Below are positions 26,401 through 38,963 of a stretch of DNA of 64,000 nt, one piece after another; positions within the stretch are counted from its first letter, which is position 1, and each line of letters begins with the position of its first letter. A model generated the notes under the pieces. It did not search any database and had not been told where the DNA came from. It saw nothing but the letters and a program-made list of their open reading frames with translations. The position numbers and the translations under genes were made by a program. The stretch comes from Lepidurus packardi (taxonomy: Eukaryota > Arthropoda > Branchiopoda > Notostraca > Triopsidae), in NCBI GenBank assembly GCA_023053545.1, contig JAKZAN010000001.1, positions 3,306,565-3,370,564 on the forward strand. Reading direction: 5' to 3'.

Positions 26401-29400
26401 CTTCTAAAAGTTTCAATATGATGCATTACCTGTCCCACTAGCTTTTCGGACGACAGCAAATGAACTAAATAGGTGACAACTAGGAACTTGAAATGACACA
26501 ACTGCCTCGACGTGTGCACTTCCACGTGGAACGGCACAGCTTCTAGAGCCTGTTGCTCCCGCCGAACTCCAGTAAGCTTGACCGAGTCAACTGTCGAAGT
26601 ACAAATAAAGAAAAACGGATTATACATATTAAGAATTAATAGATTTCTTGCTTTTATCGTGAGGTAAGGTCTGCAAGTACTGCAGAATGCGTACACAAGC
26701 CTGGAGTTGGACTAAAGGCGAGTACTGATGCGAAAGATGTAGCGCAAACTCCATTTCGGGGCTCTGCTTAGCTCCGCCTTCATGGTCGCCCGTACTGGCT
26801 CCGCCTCCTCGTAGTGCTTTGACCTTTTCCCAGCGCGAGCCTCGTGTAGCCACGGAGGCGCATAAAAGCGTCGAGACCAACCACAAACTCCGATGTGGGC
26901 TTAAAGTCTCCAACAGTTTCTCCATTACTGGTAAACGACGATGTTCAGGTACATCCGGTAAGGCGTCCACGAAAACTTGCGTTACAGCGGTGGCCACGCC
27001 CTCTGCTCGCTTTGGTTGAGTATCACTCGCCTTAAATCATCATTTTTGAAACAAGAAAACACTCGTTAATAAACCGAAGCGCTTGATTTTAAAAAAAGTT
27101 TTTTTTTAATGAAATAGTTACCGTAAGCAATGCTGGAACTATGGTTTCTAAAGTCTTCGTCAACACTTGAAAGCTATACGCGTCATCCTGGCGCAGAATG
27201 GACGTCCCCATGAAGGTGAAAATGGTCATCATATTGTGCAGCACAAAATCCTAGGGGACAAAACGAAAAAAGAAAGTTAGCGGGATAATACAGCTAGAAT
27301 AAGTTTACCGGGAAGAGTTTGGCGGCCAAAGATAGGAGCAATAAGGCGTGATGATGAGTTTGGGGATTGTTGGATACTCGGACGCATTGCACCAGCAATC
27401 CCACGTTGAACTGAAGGGGAGCAATGGGACTCGTGCCTGGAGTGGAAGGGTTTTCTGCCACTTTTTGGCAGACGCTCAACAGAGCGGAGAGGATTACTTG
27501 CTTTGAGTATTCCACGCCGGCTTGTTCATCGACTTCCACGCACCTGTAACAAAATGACATCAATTGTATTCAAGGAAAAGGACTCGAGAAATCTAATATT
27601 TGCCACGAGGGGGAAAAAAAATCTCACTTTTTAAGTAAATCGAAGAGCGTAGGGACCAGCAGGTGAAGGTTCTTGACTTTCTTCTTGTTTTGTAGCAACT
27701 CCAGGAGCAACAATGTTCGTTTCCAGGCGGTACTTTCACCTGGTACAATACCTTTTGCAGCTTGAGCTCTGAATAATTAAAGCAAAGTACTAATTTAGAA
27801 CAATTATAAACAAACAAAAAAAAATTTACTTTTGAGCTCGTCGACCACGCATTAACGACCCCGAAGCCACAACAGAAGCTTCTGGTTCATGAGGTTGCCT
27901 GGAAAGCTCCGGTATCAGTAATTGGGCGTCCAAAGATACACGTTTTAGGGCTTTGCGCACGCGCTGAGCTACCGGTGTCACTCCAGCCTCCACTAGAATG
28001 TCTATTAAGAATCGCAGTAGCTTCTTTTGGGTCTCGGTAGCCAAAACAGTAAAAAATTCTTTCGAAATCTGTCCACCATTTTTTTTAAACAAAAATTCAA
28101 GAAAACAATTAAACTGCATTCAAACATGAAAATAAATCGATAACGAAATCATACCAGCTCAACAATAATGCCCTGGGGACAAATCAACGTTCCATCAACC
28201 GACAAAATGAGTTGGACTTCTAGCAAAGCGCTTTCAAAGACATCCCAGGCAGGGGGCGTGGCTAAGATGGGAGCTGTCACTGGAGTGAATTTCTCCAGCA
28301 TTGCGCAAAGCAATAACGACTTCACACCCGATAACGGTTTATTTAATTGTCCTTCACAAAGTAATGCTTTAATTGCAGGCAAAAGATTCGTCAAAATTTC
28401 CTGGAAAATACAAACACAATTTCGCTTCAAAATACAGTTTGTTTTTTCAAAGAGCTTTTTGTCCTCATACTTGCGAGTTTATATCAGATAAAGCTTGAAC
28501 CAATCCCCATCGCACGTACGCCGGCACAGACGGATTCGCTAGATGGGCAAAAAGGCTGCGCTCAAGGCCCGGAAACTTGGGAACCACACTTGCCATCACA
28601 ATTGATAATTGTCTACGGAAAACAAAATTACATTTATCACAATGCAACTAAAATACAATTCTTAAAATCTTCTTAATAAACGATTTAATTCCTCCTATTG
28701 CAAAAAAAATAATAATAATAGATAATCATTCAGTCACAGCGAATATTATTTAATTTGTAATAATTTGATCTTGATGATTAAACACTTAAAAAAATCAACT
28801 AAAAACCACTAAGTAATTAAATTTACTTAAAAAACAAAACAAATTACCCGACATCCGTTTCAACATCATCGCTGAAGTCACCAAAAGCTGCACAAACGCC
28901 TCTGCAGCCTCCTTCCATGGTCGCTAATACGTTCATTAAGCCAAGAGCTCTTCTGCGCAATTTGGGATCCGTTGCTGTCAGCGCCGCCACTGCGTGAGCC
29001 AAAACGGGACTATCGTACGACGTCCAATCAAGGTGGTGCTCGCCCAGCAAAACTGTCGCCATTTTAAACGCCCTAAGTTGCATCGACGGTTTTACGACCC
29101 TGAATTGACCTTGGGAAGAGTCCATTAAATGCCCACACCATAGCCAAGTGAGCAGAGATATCTGCGACTCTTTTGATCCCAACGAATCCTACACAAACGT
29201 ACACAAATAAACAAAAGTAGAATACAATAAAAATAATAAATAAGATCAAATCCATTCTTTGGGTTTATATTTGAATTACCATAAACATGGTGAGGCTCAT
29301 ACGATAGAGCAGACGGACACTACGTTGACTCCACAAGTCCAGGAGCTGGACCATGATGCGCCAGACTTGACCAGAAGGATCCGGAGCTTCCAAATCTTGG

Positions 29401-32400
29401 AAAGGTCCGACTATGACCTCAGCCGGCCGCGTAAATTGCCAAATTTGCAAACTAGCATGCAATAAAGCTTCCATGACGACCACTCCTTCTCTAGCTTTTC
29501 CAGCTACTAGTTCCGGGGACCGGTTGAAGAATAATTCATCCGGTATCGCATGATCTATTCCCACTTCCTATGAAAAATGAGAAAGTATGAATTAAACCAC
29601 CCAAATTATCATGGGATTAATTCTCACCTCGCTTGATTCAGATAAAATTGACAACGCAGACACTAAACGAGTGAAGTATGGCAACGGATCTCGGAGTTGG
29701 TGGATCAAGGGCGCAATGTAGAGTAAGGCAAACGGAGCCAAATGCAAAGATCTTCCTTCCAACGATTTCAAAAGTTGTTTTACAACAAGTTCCAGTTCTG
29801 GTGCTTCGGAGTTTAGCAGAGGCAACGCTAAACTCCGTTTCACTGCTTCTTGAATTGATGCATGGTTATTCAAACCTATTTTAAAACAACAAAAATACAA
29901 TATTATAATAAAAAACAATCATTCAAATCAATTGATTCTTAATCATTAATAACAGTTAGGTAAGTATAATTATTAGGAAAACAGTTTGCCAAGTAATTCA
30001 ATGGAAACGCCACCAAAAGACATACTTGTGATAGGCAAAGCTAAAAATATAATTTTAAGAAGAAATATAACTCATAGATTTAGTACCTGTAGCTAAGGAT
30101 TGCAAGAAAGGACTGTTTATGGCCAGCCACGATGACGTTATGATTGGAAGGAAACTGGCCTCTAGACGACCCACGGAAATCATGTAAGGCACCAAATTGC
30201 AGCAAATTTGCCCTCGTTCTTCCGCACTGAACAAATTTGGCGCTTCCTTGTCGCACAACAACTTCACGACACGAAGTCTAACCTATAACGGAACGGGTGT
30301 AAGTCTACAAAAGTACATCCCCCGCCAACAACCCCAAAATAACAAGCGTAATACCAATATTTTAAGAACGATAAAACAGAGTTCGGACTCTGAAGTTTAC
30401 CTTGAACCAGGTCTTCCAAAGGCCTGGTTGGTTCAGCGCTTTCAGTAGGCAAGACACGCGACGACGTGGAGGCAAATCGGTGAGTAACCGCTCCCCCAAT
30501 TTCAAAATGGCTTCGGCTACTTCGGGTTCAGCATCTTCAATACGATCTGCCAGCGCTCCTTGCCACATTTCACCTACTGGATCCTGCGGAAATTCCATTC
30601 TTAACGTCAATATCAAGGTAATATCATCACTGTTTTTTAAACAAATGTTCACTTTCTGCTTTCCCACGTGTTCGACCAACATCACAGCAGCTTCCAGACG
30701 CGTATCTTTCCGGTAATGGTTCAACTTCAAGAAAGTCTCCAAGTTGTCTTGTTCCAAGGCAAACGCATGGAATCCTAGCAAAGGCTTCATTCCTTGGCTT
30801 AAACTCTTGTAGTTCTCTTTTTTGGCCGCTTCCCCTAATGCTTGGTGCAATGCATGCTCAAAAACGTCGGGGTATTGCCGCTCGAGATGTTCCAGACGCT
30901 TTTTAGCCGCCAGCTTAAACTTTTCGGACGAATTTCCACCCTCGAAGACTTTAAATACACCTCTGATATAGCTCCTAATGAAGTTGTGTTTAGAACTGTG
31001 ATTTTTAGGTTACAATGTAAGGATTTACGTACTGAATAAAAGTCTGGGCGTCTTCAAGAGCCAATCGAAGATCAAACAAGTTGGTAATCAAGTTCTCGAA
31101 ACGATCTTCGTTTAAATGAAGCACCAAAGTCTCGATCATTGGTCCCAGAAATGGCCCAATGCGATAAGCAGAGGCCAAAGTGGCCAACGAAGGCACAAAC
31201 GAGCGCAGTTTGACTAAAACTTCCAAGAGTTTTGTGGAAACGCTCGGTAAAGATGCGCTTTGGGTTTCGTACAAAACCAGCAGCAAAGTAACGGTTTCTG
31301 CCGGAAAAGTTCCATTCTGTAAACATTTAGTGAAATAAACAATTTGTAGTTATGGTAAGTTTAGGAACTCTTGTGAAATTTTTCAACGATTTTCTAATTT
31401 AATGATAGAAAAAAGCGGAATTTCTACTTGAGCCGTTTGAGTAATTAACTCTTCCAAAACCGCGCGGGTTAACGAGGTTTTGCGCGCTAATTGGGCAACA
31501 ATCATGTAGCTTGCCGCCAAGTAGTCCACAACAGTCGAGCGCAATCCTTTAAGCAAAAAAGGCAATAAAGTAGACACATGTTCTTCTCGAATCACTCCTG
31601 CATTTTCCAAAGCTCCAATTACTGTTGTGGTATAGAAAGCGATGATGGGACTCAGAGGTGCTTTGCTCTGGCGATGAACCTGCTCAAAAAAAGAGGAAGA
31701 GTCAGTTTTTCTCCTTTACTTCAAATAAATGGTGAATAATTCTAAGTAAGAGAAAGTCAATCTGTAACAGCGTCTCTACGCAAAATGTTGGGAGTTTCTT
31801 GCTTAGAAGTCTCTTAGATACAAAGATAAAAGTCAATTTTGATTTTTATAACTGTAAGCGGCGACTTTGAGGGAATTTCACCTTGAGTGCTTTGATAACC
31901 AGCTGAGAGACGAAGTTAAGGAAAGCCAAATCTTTGGCTGCATGATTATAGAGCGTCGTTTTAGGGAGAGGTATTCCGGCTTTTTGTAACGGGAACAGCC
32001 AATGCCAAGGGTGAGTGACCTCGTCGATTTTTACCAGTTGTAAGGCTCTTACAAAGATATTGGTGTCGTGGTAAGGCAAAATGCAAGCCAGCCACTCCTT
32101 CATATTAAACTGGTGGACGTGGAACCTAAACAAGAAGTTCAAGAGCAGGAATTATAGGAAAATTTTAGGCGACGGTTTAAACGCTTTTTTACCTACTGAC
32201 GAGCCATTCTAGAGCTTTGTGAGTAGGTCGTAAAGGGAAGTACGGAGAAGCTAGCGTGAGAAATTTGTCAATCTTGGCATCGAGCTCCTTGTTCGCTGTT
32301 GAATTGAGTACTGCGCGCTCAACCGCTTTCGATTCCTCAGAAAAGAGACTTTCCTCGAACTCGTTAAAGCAACTATTGAGCTCCTTAAGCTCTTCCAAGC

Positions 32401-32641
32401 CACTCCTGCCTGTAAAAAAGACAACGTAGTATCAAGAGAACAAGTAGTGTGAGATTTTAAGCATGAATGAAGCCAAGCAAGCAAAATACGATAATTTACC
32501 AATGGCATAAACGGCATCTCTGGATAATCCACTGGCATCTTTAGGATCAAACAATAACGAAGGTTTGGTTTTGTCCTCAAGCAACAAACTTGTCTGGGCA
32601 GTAGTTAATTTCTTTAACTGTCTGGCTAATGACGTCGTCAT
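23438..32641 (-). CDS. HEATR1: HEAT repeat-containing protein 1 (UTP10), rRNA processing
   Basis: Nucleolar t-UTP component of the small-subunit processome, needed for rDNA transcription and 18S rRNA maturation. I read 27 exons on the minus strand: 32500-32641, 32193-32409, 31882-32125, 31428-31679, 31029-31316, 30653-30961, 30401-30583, 30087-30282, 29628-29875, 29280-29567, 28848-29188, 28471-28612, 28155-28400, 27830-28068, 27628-27768, 27309-27543, 27122-27250, 26652-27030, 26430-26590, 26109-26345, 25715-26044, 25295-25470, 24961-25134, 24298-24789, 23946-24225, 23707-23865 and 23438-23635. They sum to 2141 codons plus stop, close to the roughly 2144 of human. The start MTTSLARQLKKL, the AIGRSGLEEL and MKEWLACILPYHDTNIFVRA blocks, and the C-terminal LLPEAIPFLAELLEDDENEV to GEPLQKYF match the family. 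The exon 5/6 join is less sure. The intron after 26652 uses a GC donor. Confidence 0.97.
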
Positions 32642-33313
32642 GTTAAAGATTGGCGGAATTCTTAACAGCAAAGCAGAAGTCGGTTGTTTTCAATAATTGT
32701 TCGTGAAATGAAGAAAACCACAAAACACGAGGTTTTGAAGGTAATATAAGTAAAAGGCGAAATTCTCGGTAGAGGGACTAGAGTTTCAAAAGAGGATACT
32801 AGATGGCAATATAAGCGCAAAACGGTGATTTTTTAGTATTTGTTTTATAATTTGTAATGATATTGTATTAATATTATATTTTTATACCATATTCTTTTAG
32901 TAAATTTTTATTTTAAATTTTAGATGGTTCATTTGATTAATGTATGATATTTGTATATATTTGCTTTTGGTTTTGTATTGGTTATATGTTATGTGGCACC
33001 GGTATTGCTTAAGGCGATGCATTGCGGATAGAGTTCCGGAAACTCTTTTTTTTTTTCGGAACGTCGTTCTTATCGTTCATTCGTCAACTTCTTCGCTTCA
33101 TTCCGTTCCAATTCTGGAAATTTTCAAAAGAGCTAGCACCGGAACGGAAGTTCCGCTCTCTTAAAGATCCTCTTCTTTCAATGATCCGTTCCGCTCAGAG
33201 ATCCGATAATTTTATGGAAAACAATTTACTTCTTCTTTGTGTTGTCAAAGACGACAGGCGAAGTGACATCGCATCGTCGACTTCTACATTCACAATAGAT
33301 GTCGCTTTCTAGT
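32642..33313. other. HEATR1 5' flank
   Basis: Contains the HEATR1 promoter by position and an AT-rich stretch. At about 33010-33200 there is a block rich in TTCCG and CGGAA motifs in both orientations. No exon seen. Confidence 0.4.
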
Positions 33314-33538
33314 TTACTCTGGTAAGTCTTTAGTCCAAACACGAATGTACACTATTTTGTTGGGAAGGGCGTGCTTAAGAAGCTGGGGCATGATGTTCTC
33401 GGGTCGCCGGGTCAGAAGAGAAGAAAAAAGGGGAAAAACTATGCAAACAAAAAGTAAATATGTCACGGCCACCCGAATTAGCCGCCGCGTGACTCCAGCC
33501 ATCTTGCAAGTGTAAGACAGCAGCCGTCGGGGAGTCAT
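33314..33538 (-). CDS. putative signal-anchor peptide, inverted repeat copy 1
   Basis: A 74-codon open frame. From the internal methionine it reads MAGVTRRLIRVAVTYLLFVC and continues hydrophobic (IVFPLFSSLL), like a type II signal-anchor with a basic cytosolic end. A diverged inverted copy lies at 38798-38963 and encodes MARVARRLMRMAATYLFVLF. Similarity runs from about 33371 to 33545. It could be the first exon of a Golgi or secretory type II membrane protein, or part of an unknown repeat. I do not recognise the protein. Confidence 0.3.
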   Translation of the reverse strand: MTPRRLLSYTCKMAGVTRRLIRVAVTYLLFVCIVFPLFSSLLTRRPENIMPQLLKHALPNKIVYIRVWTKDLPE

Positions 33539-34097
33539 CCCTGTCTCGTACCATAAAGCAGGATAGAGATGAGAGGCCTTTCCTTATGGGCCTTCGGCCA
33601 CAACTTTTTTAGCATTTAGGCTAATCCATTGGGAGGTGAGGGTTTTGCCGACCTGAGGCCTTTTTCAGCGAAGGTTCAATTGTGCTGTGCTACGGTTGTG
33701 CAAGGAACAGGCTGTTTCAGCGATATTGTGCGTGCCTTCTGTGCCGCGCAGTCCTGTTTCAGCGACTGTGCCTTGGACTGTGCGTCCAGTTGTGCTTTGG
33801 ATCGAGGGAACAGCTCAAAAGCTGTGCCACAGCTCTGCTCCCTGTTTCCTGGCGCGGTAATTTCAAAAGTCAATGGGGAAAGGGACGAGAAATGTCTCTT
33901 GTGGGATTGTGAATCAATAAAATTTTATTCCTGGAAATACACGAGTTTGGAGAAAAGAAACTTGACATCCGCATTCATTACTTTCTTTTGATTTTCCATT
34001 ACTTTTCCTGTTGTTGTAAACACTGTTTCTCATTCACAATACCGACATCGTTCGAAGAGAGTTTACCACAGTTAACCCCCCTTCGTTTTAACACGCC

Positions 34098-35190
34098 ATG
34101 GAGCATATTACCTTTGAGGAAATATTTCAGCGGGGAACTATAGTTCATCGTGATGAAGAACATTTTGTTTTTAGTGTCGATTTTCCAAACGGTAAGTATT
34201 ACTACAATTTCTAAAAGTTTCTATATGTTTGCTTTAATGACTGAACTTACAGGTTCCCCCAAACACCTTGGCGTTCCGATTCAGTACATCCCTGACTATC
34301 TCCAGATCCTCCCAACACAGGAAGAACATGGTCCGCAAGTAGAAGAAAACGATGACGAAGACGGAGATCTGTGGACGAACAGAAGGAGCAAGGAGGCTCG
34401 AGCCAAGGACCATGAAGCCCGGTTAAAGCTGATCGCTATTCTTTCTCAAAGACGTTCGGAGATGGAAGACAAAAAAACTCCAAAGCTGGTTTTCTGGAAT
34501 CTTGTAGCAGACCAGCTACGTCAAAAAGGCATCAACATACCGAAGACTGACGCGTCAAACAAAGTATACGCCCAGTGGAGGAAAATGAAGTCTACATATT
34601 CTGCTTACGTCGACAAAGCGAAAAATCAAACGGGGAACGGTCATGTCAGCCCTCCTTTATACTATGAGGAACTGCACGCTTTCATAGGTATTTTGTTAAA
34701 TCTGCATGAAAAAATGAAGTTTTAAGAATATTTCATTTTAGGTGAAACTCATTCGATCACTCCAGTGGCCTTGTCAGACTCCCTACAGGGTGGTGTACGA
34801 GCACCTGCACCCAACGAACTTGCCAAGGATGACTTATTGGAGGATGAAGACACGACCCTATCTACTTCTAGGCCCCGAAGACCAAACCGCGGAACCGAAC
34901 AGTCTGAAAACTTGCTTAAGTGCATGGAGGATCTGAAGAGGCTCGAAGAAAAAAAAATTAATATGCTGAAGGTATGTTCAGAAAAAACAATTTCAAATTG
35001 AATTGTAGAACTGAACTTGTGTTCTCTTTAGGAGCGCGAACAAAAAAGACAAGTGAGAGCCGAAGAAGAAGCGCGTTATCGGAAAGAAGTAGACGAAAAG
35101 AAGCTGAAAGCAACAGCAGACTTGGTGGATGCCATCAGAAGCCTTAAAAAAGGCGGAAAAAAGAGGCGTCGTAGCTCTGACTCGGAATAG
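34098..35190 (+). CDS. Harbinger accessory protein (Myb/SANT-like)
   Basis: Exons 34098-34191, 34253-34687, 34742-34971 and 35032-35190, all in phase with GT-AG introns, give 305 residues. After an acidic region comes a trihelix/Myb-SANT-like domain (KLIAILSQRRSEMEDKKTPK, VFWNLVADQLRQKGI, KVYAQWRKMKSTYSAYVDKA). The C-terminus is a charged coiled-coil (LEEKKINMLKEREQ...RKEVDEKKLK) ending in a basic GGKKRRRSSDSE, a likely nuclear signal. In PIF/Harbinger elements this second protein helps the transposase enter the nucleus and bind element DNA. It converges on the transposase gene, with 60 bp between stop codons. Confidence 0.85.
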
Positions 35191-35249
35191 ATTTTTACTG
35201 TTTCAAAGTGTTTTATATATATTTTTATATTGATTTCAGGAAATAAAGT

Positions 35250-36499
35250 TCAGATACCAATTAGTTCAACAAGGTTGTTTCTCTTTTCCGTGCCACATCT
35301 GTCATTATTGGCTTCTGCCTCGCCGTCGGGTCCGTTGTCTTCTTCAAGCGGGTCAACAGCATCACCATTCATAAAATCCACATCCCGTTGTTGAATGCGG
35401 AGATTGTGTAGAACGCAGCAGGAAACGATTATCCGGACCACTCTATTAACGTGTGCTTTAACATATAAAAGTCTTCGCCAGGTCATTTTCAATTCGCCAA
35501 AAGAATTTTCAATTACTACTCTCGTTGAGGAATGATTTGCATTGAACTTTCTTCTCTGGCGGGTGTTCGCACTCGAATGCCTAAAAGCTGGAATGAGCCA
35601 GTCAAGGCACGGAAAAGCTGAGTCCCCGAGTAAGTGATATGATTCGTTCCGGAACAAGCTCCTCCGATCGGCTGAAGTTGTTCTGTAGAGCCCGGAATTC
35701 TTAAAGACACGCGCATCATGTACACTGCCCGGGAACCCAGCAAAAATGTATGAGAAGGCGCGATTGGGAAGACACACGGCTAGTAAATTAACAGAATGAA
35801 AAAACTTTCTGTTAAGGTATGATTTCTGCTCGACTGATGGTGCATCTATCTTAATGTGCGTTCCATCGATTGCACCGATCGCGTTAGGAAAACCAGCCCG
35901 GAATGAAAAATGGTCCGCAATCGAAGGTTGTTCTTCATTAGCTGGCCACTTTATAAATTCTTCTTGGTGTCGTTCCAGAATCGACGTGATTCTGTCAATG
36001 GAACGCCAAATAGAGGTGAGGTGCCGGTCAAACAACACTGACATTTCCCGCATAGTACACTGGTTAGCCAGGTACCATACGGTAATGTAGCACATTTCAG
36101 CTACTTCCATTGGCTGGTGGCCACCTCTTGCTGCGTTGTATGGATAGTTGGCCTCGCAGAATGAGACCAAGCAGCCAAATGTCTTTCGATTCATTCGGAA
36201 GTGGCTACGAAAGACATCATCAGAGTAGCTGGGAACTTCAAGTTGTAAGAACCTGTAATAGATATATCTCTGTTATCCAAACTATTTGCTAAACCAAAGT
36301 ATTATTTTGTTACGAACTGTGACTCTCCAACAAATCGAGCATACTTCATGCCAGACAACGCCTGGCATGCAAGAGAAAGGGTAGTTACTGAACTGCTCCA
36401 ATCATCATCTGAATCTGCTTCGTCTTCGGAAAAATAACTTTCTTCAAATAAGTCCTGAATTACGTGGTTGACACAAAGTGCCAACGCTGGTTCCAACAT
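35250..36499 (-). CDS. Harbinger transposase (DDE superfamily, HARBI1-like)
   Basis: Two exons on the minus strand, 36314-36499 and 35250-36269, joined in phase 0 over a 44-nt intron, give 401 residues. The N-terminal part is acidic, then VPSYSDDVFRSHFRMNRKTF leads into the helix-turn-helix region (CTMREMSVLFDRHLTSIWRS). The catalytic DDE residues are visible in NAIGAIDGTHIKID, in LLGDSAFPCLDW and in RVVIENSFGELKMTWR. GFPGSVHDARVF is the conserved block between them. The length is normal for Harbinger transposases and there is no internal stop. It may be active. Confidence 0.92.
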
Positions 36500-36785
36500 T
36501 TTGCCTGAAACTGAAAGAATAGAGAAGGTTACCAAAAGTAATTTAGGAAGACTGGCACAGCTAAAAATATTGCAAACTTACAGCTTTCACTTGGTTGTCC
36601 TATCGACGTTTGAAAAGGTAGACATAAACCCACGAACAGTCGTGTTTCAGCAGTTGTGCTGGCACAACTAAACAATGAGCAGCGAGATGTAAATATTGTG
36701 CGGCACGGGCGCGTTTCAGCGAAGGAGCATATAAACATTGTGCTGGCACAACGCACAATTGAACCTTCGCTGAAAAAGGCCTCTG

Positions 36786-37890
36786 TTCGACTCTACCTTC
36801 CTTATAGTGGGAACTATGAATCGAGTTTAAACGTAAATCGATAGCAAGAAGGAATATTTCGATTCTTTTGCTCCCTATAAAAAGATATTTTTTGAAAATA
36901 TATTGTTATTGAGCCTTCAACTACGGTATGGTCAATACATTTAGCAAACTATATGGGTTCATATCTTCTAACCAATCACTGTCTGTTCCACTCCATGCAT
37001 TTGGTCAACCAATCAACTGTCCAGTTGGGAACCTCTTTTCCTTCTATTTTCTTGTGACATGACTTTGTACAGACGTGTTCCGTCTATCCTACTCTTGTGT
37101 CTCGTACGCTTCCTGCGTCAGTGCCACCCGACGTTGCCCGAACTCACCATAATAGTGGGCCATAAAAGTCTAGCGGACTCATAATACTGTGCACTGAACT
37201 TACGCAGTTTAGAACTTGTTTTTCCTTCGTCAACAACGTTCGGAAGCTTAACAATAAGACTAAAAGTAAAATAGTTTATTCTAGTGCAGGTGTTTGATAC
37301 CATTTTCATCCTCGTTTTTCTTTCGCGTCGTTTCGTCGTGCTTTTCAAAGACAAACGTAAGTGAAAGATTGTTAATAACAAAGCAATATAATAATGTGCT
37401 TCCGCTCAGGGATGCCGGTACTAGCTTCCTCCCGTATAACTATTTTTTCCCCTGAAAATCATTGGTTATGGATTTTTTGGGCGGTTTCTGAGCGTGAACT
37501 TATCAATTGTATGAAGCCTTGTCTCGTCCATTTCCAACTGACTACGAGAAAATGTAAGTGTCATATATCGTACACAACTCCTAACGTTGTTGTTCTCAAC
37601 ACTCATGGCTGCATTCTGTTCTCTTTTGGGTGGGGTGGAGCTTTACCGATTGCAAGGAGCATTCTCGTCTTCTCATGATGATTTTCACTTGCCATTGTCG
37701 CTCCTCTGATTTGCCCTGTTATATAGACATCTGCGAAAATATTGCCACACATAAGTTTATTTCATGTAACCTACACATATTATAATAATGAGCTCCGTAA
37801 CTGACGTTGAGGTAGAACACATATTTGTTTTCCTGCGCAACCTGTATTACGTTTGGCGACCTTTGGCGTTGCGTATATTTTATATGGAAC
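36786..37890. other. intergenic, nothing recognised
   Basis: Only short chance frames. No repeat or exon identified. Confidence 0.4.
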
Positions 37891-37896
37891 CAACTA

Positions 37897-38420
37897 CAGT
37901 AGATGCCGCTTATTGTGATCACGTTTGTCAAGTGAATATTATTTCGATTAAGCGGAGATTCTAATAACCGAAAATCTGAAATATGTACCTACATGTGTAC
38001 ATATATACGTATGTTGTTTATGATGTAAATAAGAAAAATAAAAGCACTGATATTAAGAATGAAATTACAGTTTCTAGTCTACCAAATGACTATTCTTTAT
38101 TACATAATGATTTTTCAACAATTTTGGTAGAGATGATTGCGGAATTCTTAACTTAACGGCCGCTTCCCTGTGTCGCAAATCTCTTAAATTTAACTTGTCG
38201 TATCAATGAGCCGCAAGTACTCTTTTAAGTTTAAATCAACGTTTCTCTGTTATTTTTCTGTTTTTCAGCCTTTTTTTATATAGCCACACGTCTAAAACAC
38301 AACCAACACTGCTGAAGCTTAGGGATGGTTCTCAACACGTTTTCAATCAGTCCTTTATAACTTAATTCCATAAACCCGCTGATTCTAACAGTTAGGGATC
38401 ACAATAAGCGGCATTTACTA
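37897..38420. mobile_element. Tc1/mariner-type MITE
   Basis: The left end CAGTAGATGCCGCTTATTG follows TA. The right end CAATAAGCGGCATTTACTA is its inverse with two differences. It is about 524 bp with no coding sequence. Diverged pieces of the same family occur at 53204-53280 and 54880-55050. Confidence 0.75.
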
Positions 38421-38797
38421 CGGGACCTTGATTAGTAGGAAATTTGTTAGGAGTCACAATATTTTTTGTACTCCTACAGTTGATTGAGAGCTTTGAACGG
38501 CAACTTCTCATTTCCTTTCACTTCTTTTTTTTATTTTCTCCGTGTTTTCTCGTCATTGGATTGTGTAACTTCCACGCCGGATTTTTTACGGGTAGGAAAA
38601 CTTTCTATTCGCTTCATTAACAGAACTTGTTAGCTATTCTGCACGAGCTGACCGTAGTTGTGGGGTGGGAGAAGGCAAAAAAAGCTCTAAACTGCGTAAG
38701 ATCAGTGCACAATATTTCTAGTGGTGTAGACCTTTTAAATGGCCCACTATTAGGGTGAAGCCGGGCAACTTCGGGTGGCACTGATGCAGAAATCGTT

Positions 38798-38963
38798 CGA
38801 GATAGGGTTGACTTCCCGACGGGTTCTCTTCCTCTTACAAGATGGCTAGAGTCGCGCGGCGGCTAATGCGTATGGCCGCGACATATTTATTTGTATTGTT
38901 TTCCCCCCTTTTTTCTTCTCTTCCCCCCGGTGACTGAGAAGAACATGCTCCAGCTTCCTAATC
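38798..38963 (+). repeat. signal-anchor-encoding repeat, inverted copy 2
   Basis: Diverged inverted copy of 33371-33545. It reads MARVARRLMRMAATYLFVLF from 38840 and then a stop after PPGD. Flanking non-coding bases are also alike (GAGATAGGG...CCCGACGG upstream, ATGCTCCAGCTTC downstream), so this is a DNA duplication. The frame is shorter than in copy 1. Confidence 0.6.

Larger units (their letters stand above)
33656..36782. mobile_element. PIF/Harbinger transposon, looks whole
   Basis: A 3127-bp element with perfect 30-bp terminal inverted repeats (33656-33685 and 36753-36782, AGGCCTTTTTCAGCGAAGG...) and a 3-bp target duplication CTG (33653-33655 and 36783-36785). TTTCAGCG and TTGTGC motifs recur below both ends and may be transposase-binding sites. 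It holds two convergent genes: a Myb/SANT-type accessory protein (+) and a DDE transposase (-). Both read through without breaks under GT-AG splicing. The terminal identity and open genes suggest a recent and possibly still mobile copy. Confidence 0.93.

Noticed and set aside
35516-36090. Other open frames inside the Harbinger transposase region
   Set aside because: Shadows of the transposase gene in other frames.
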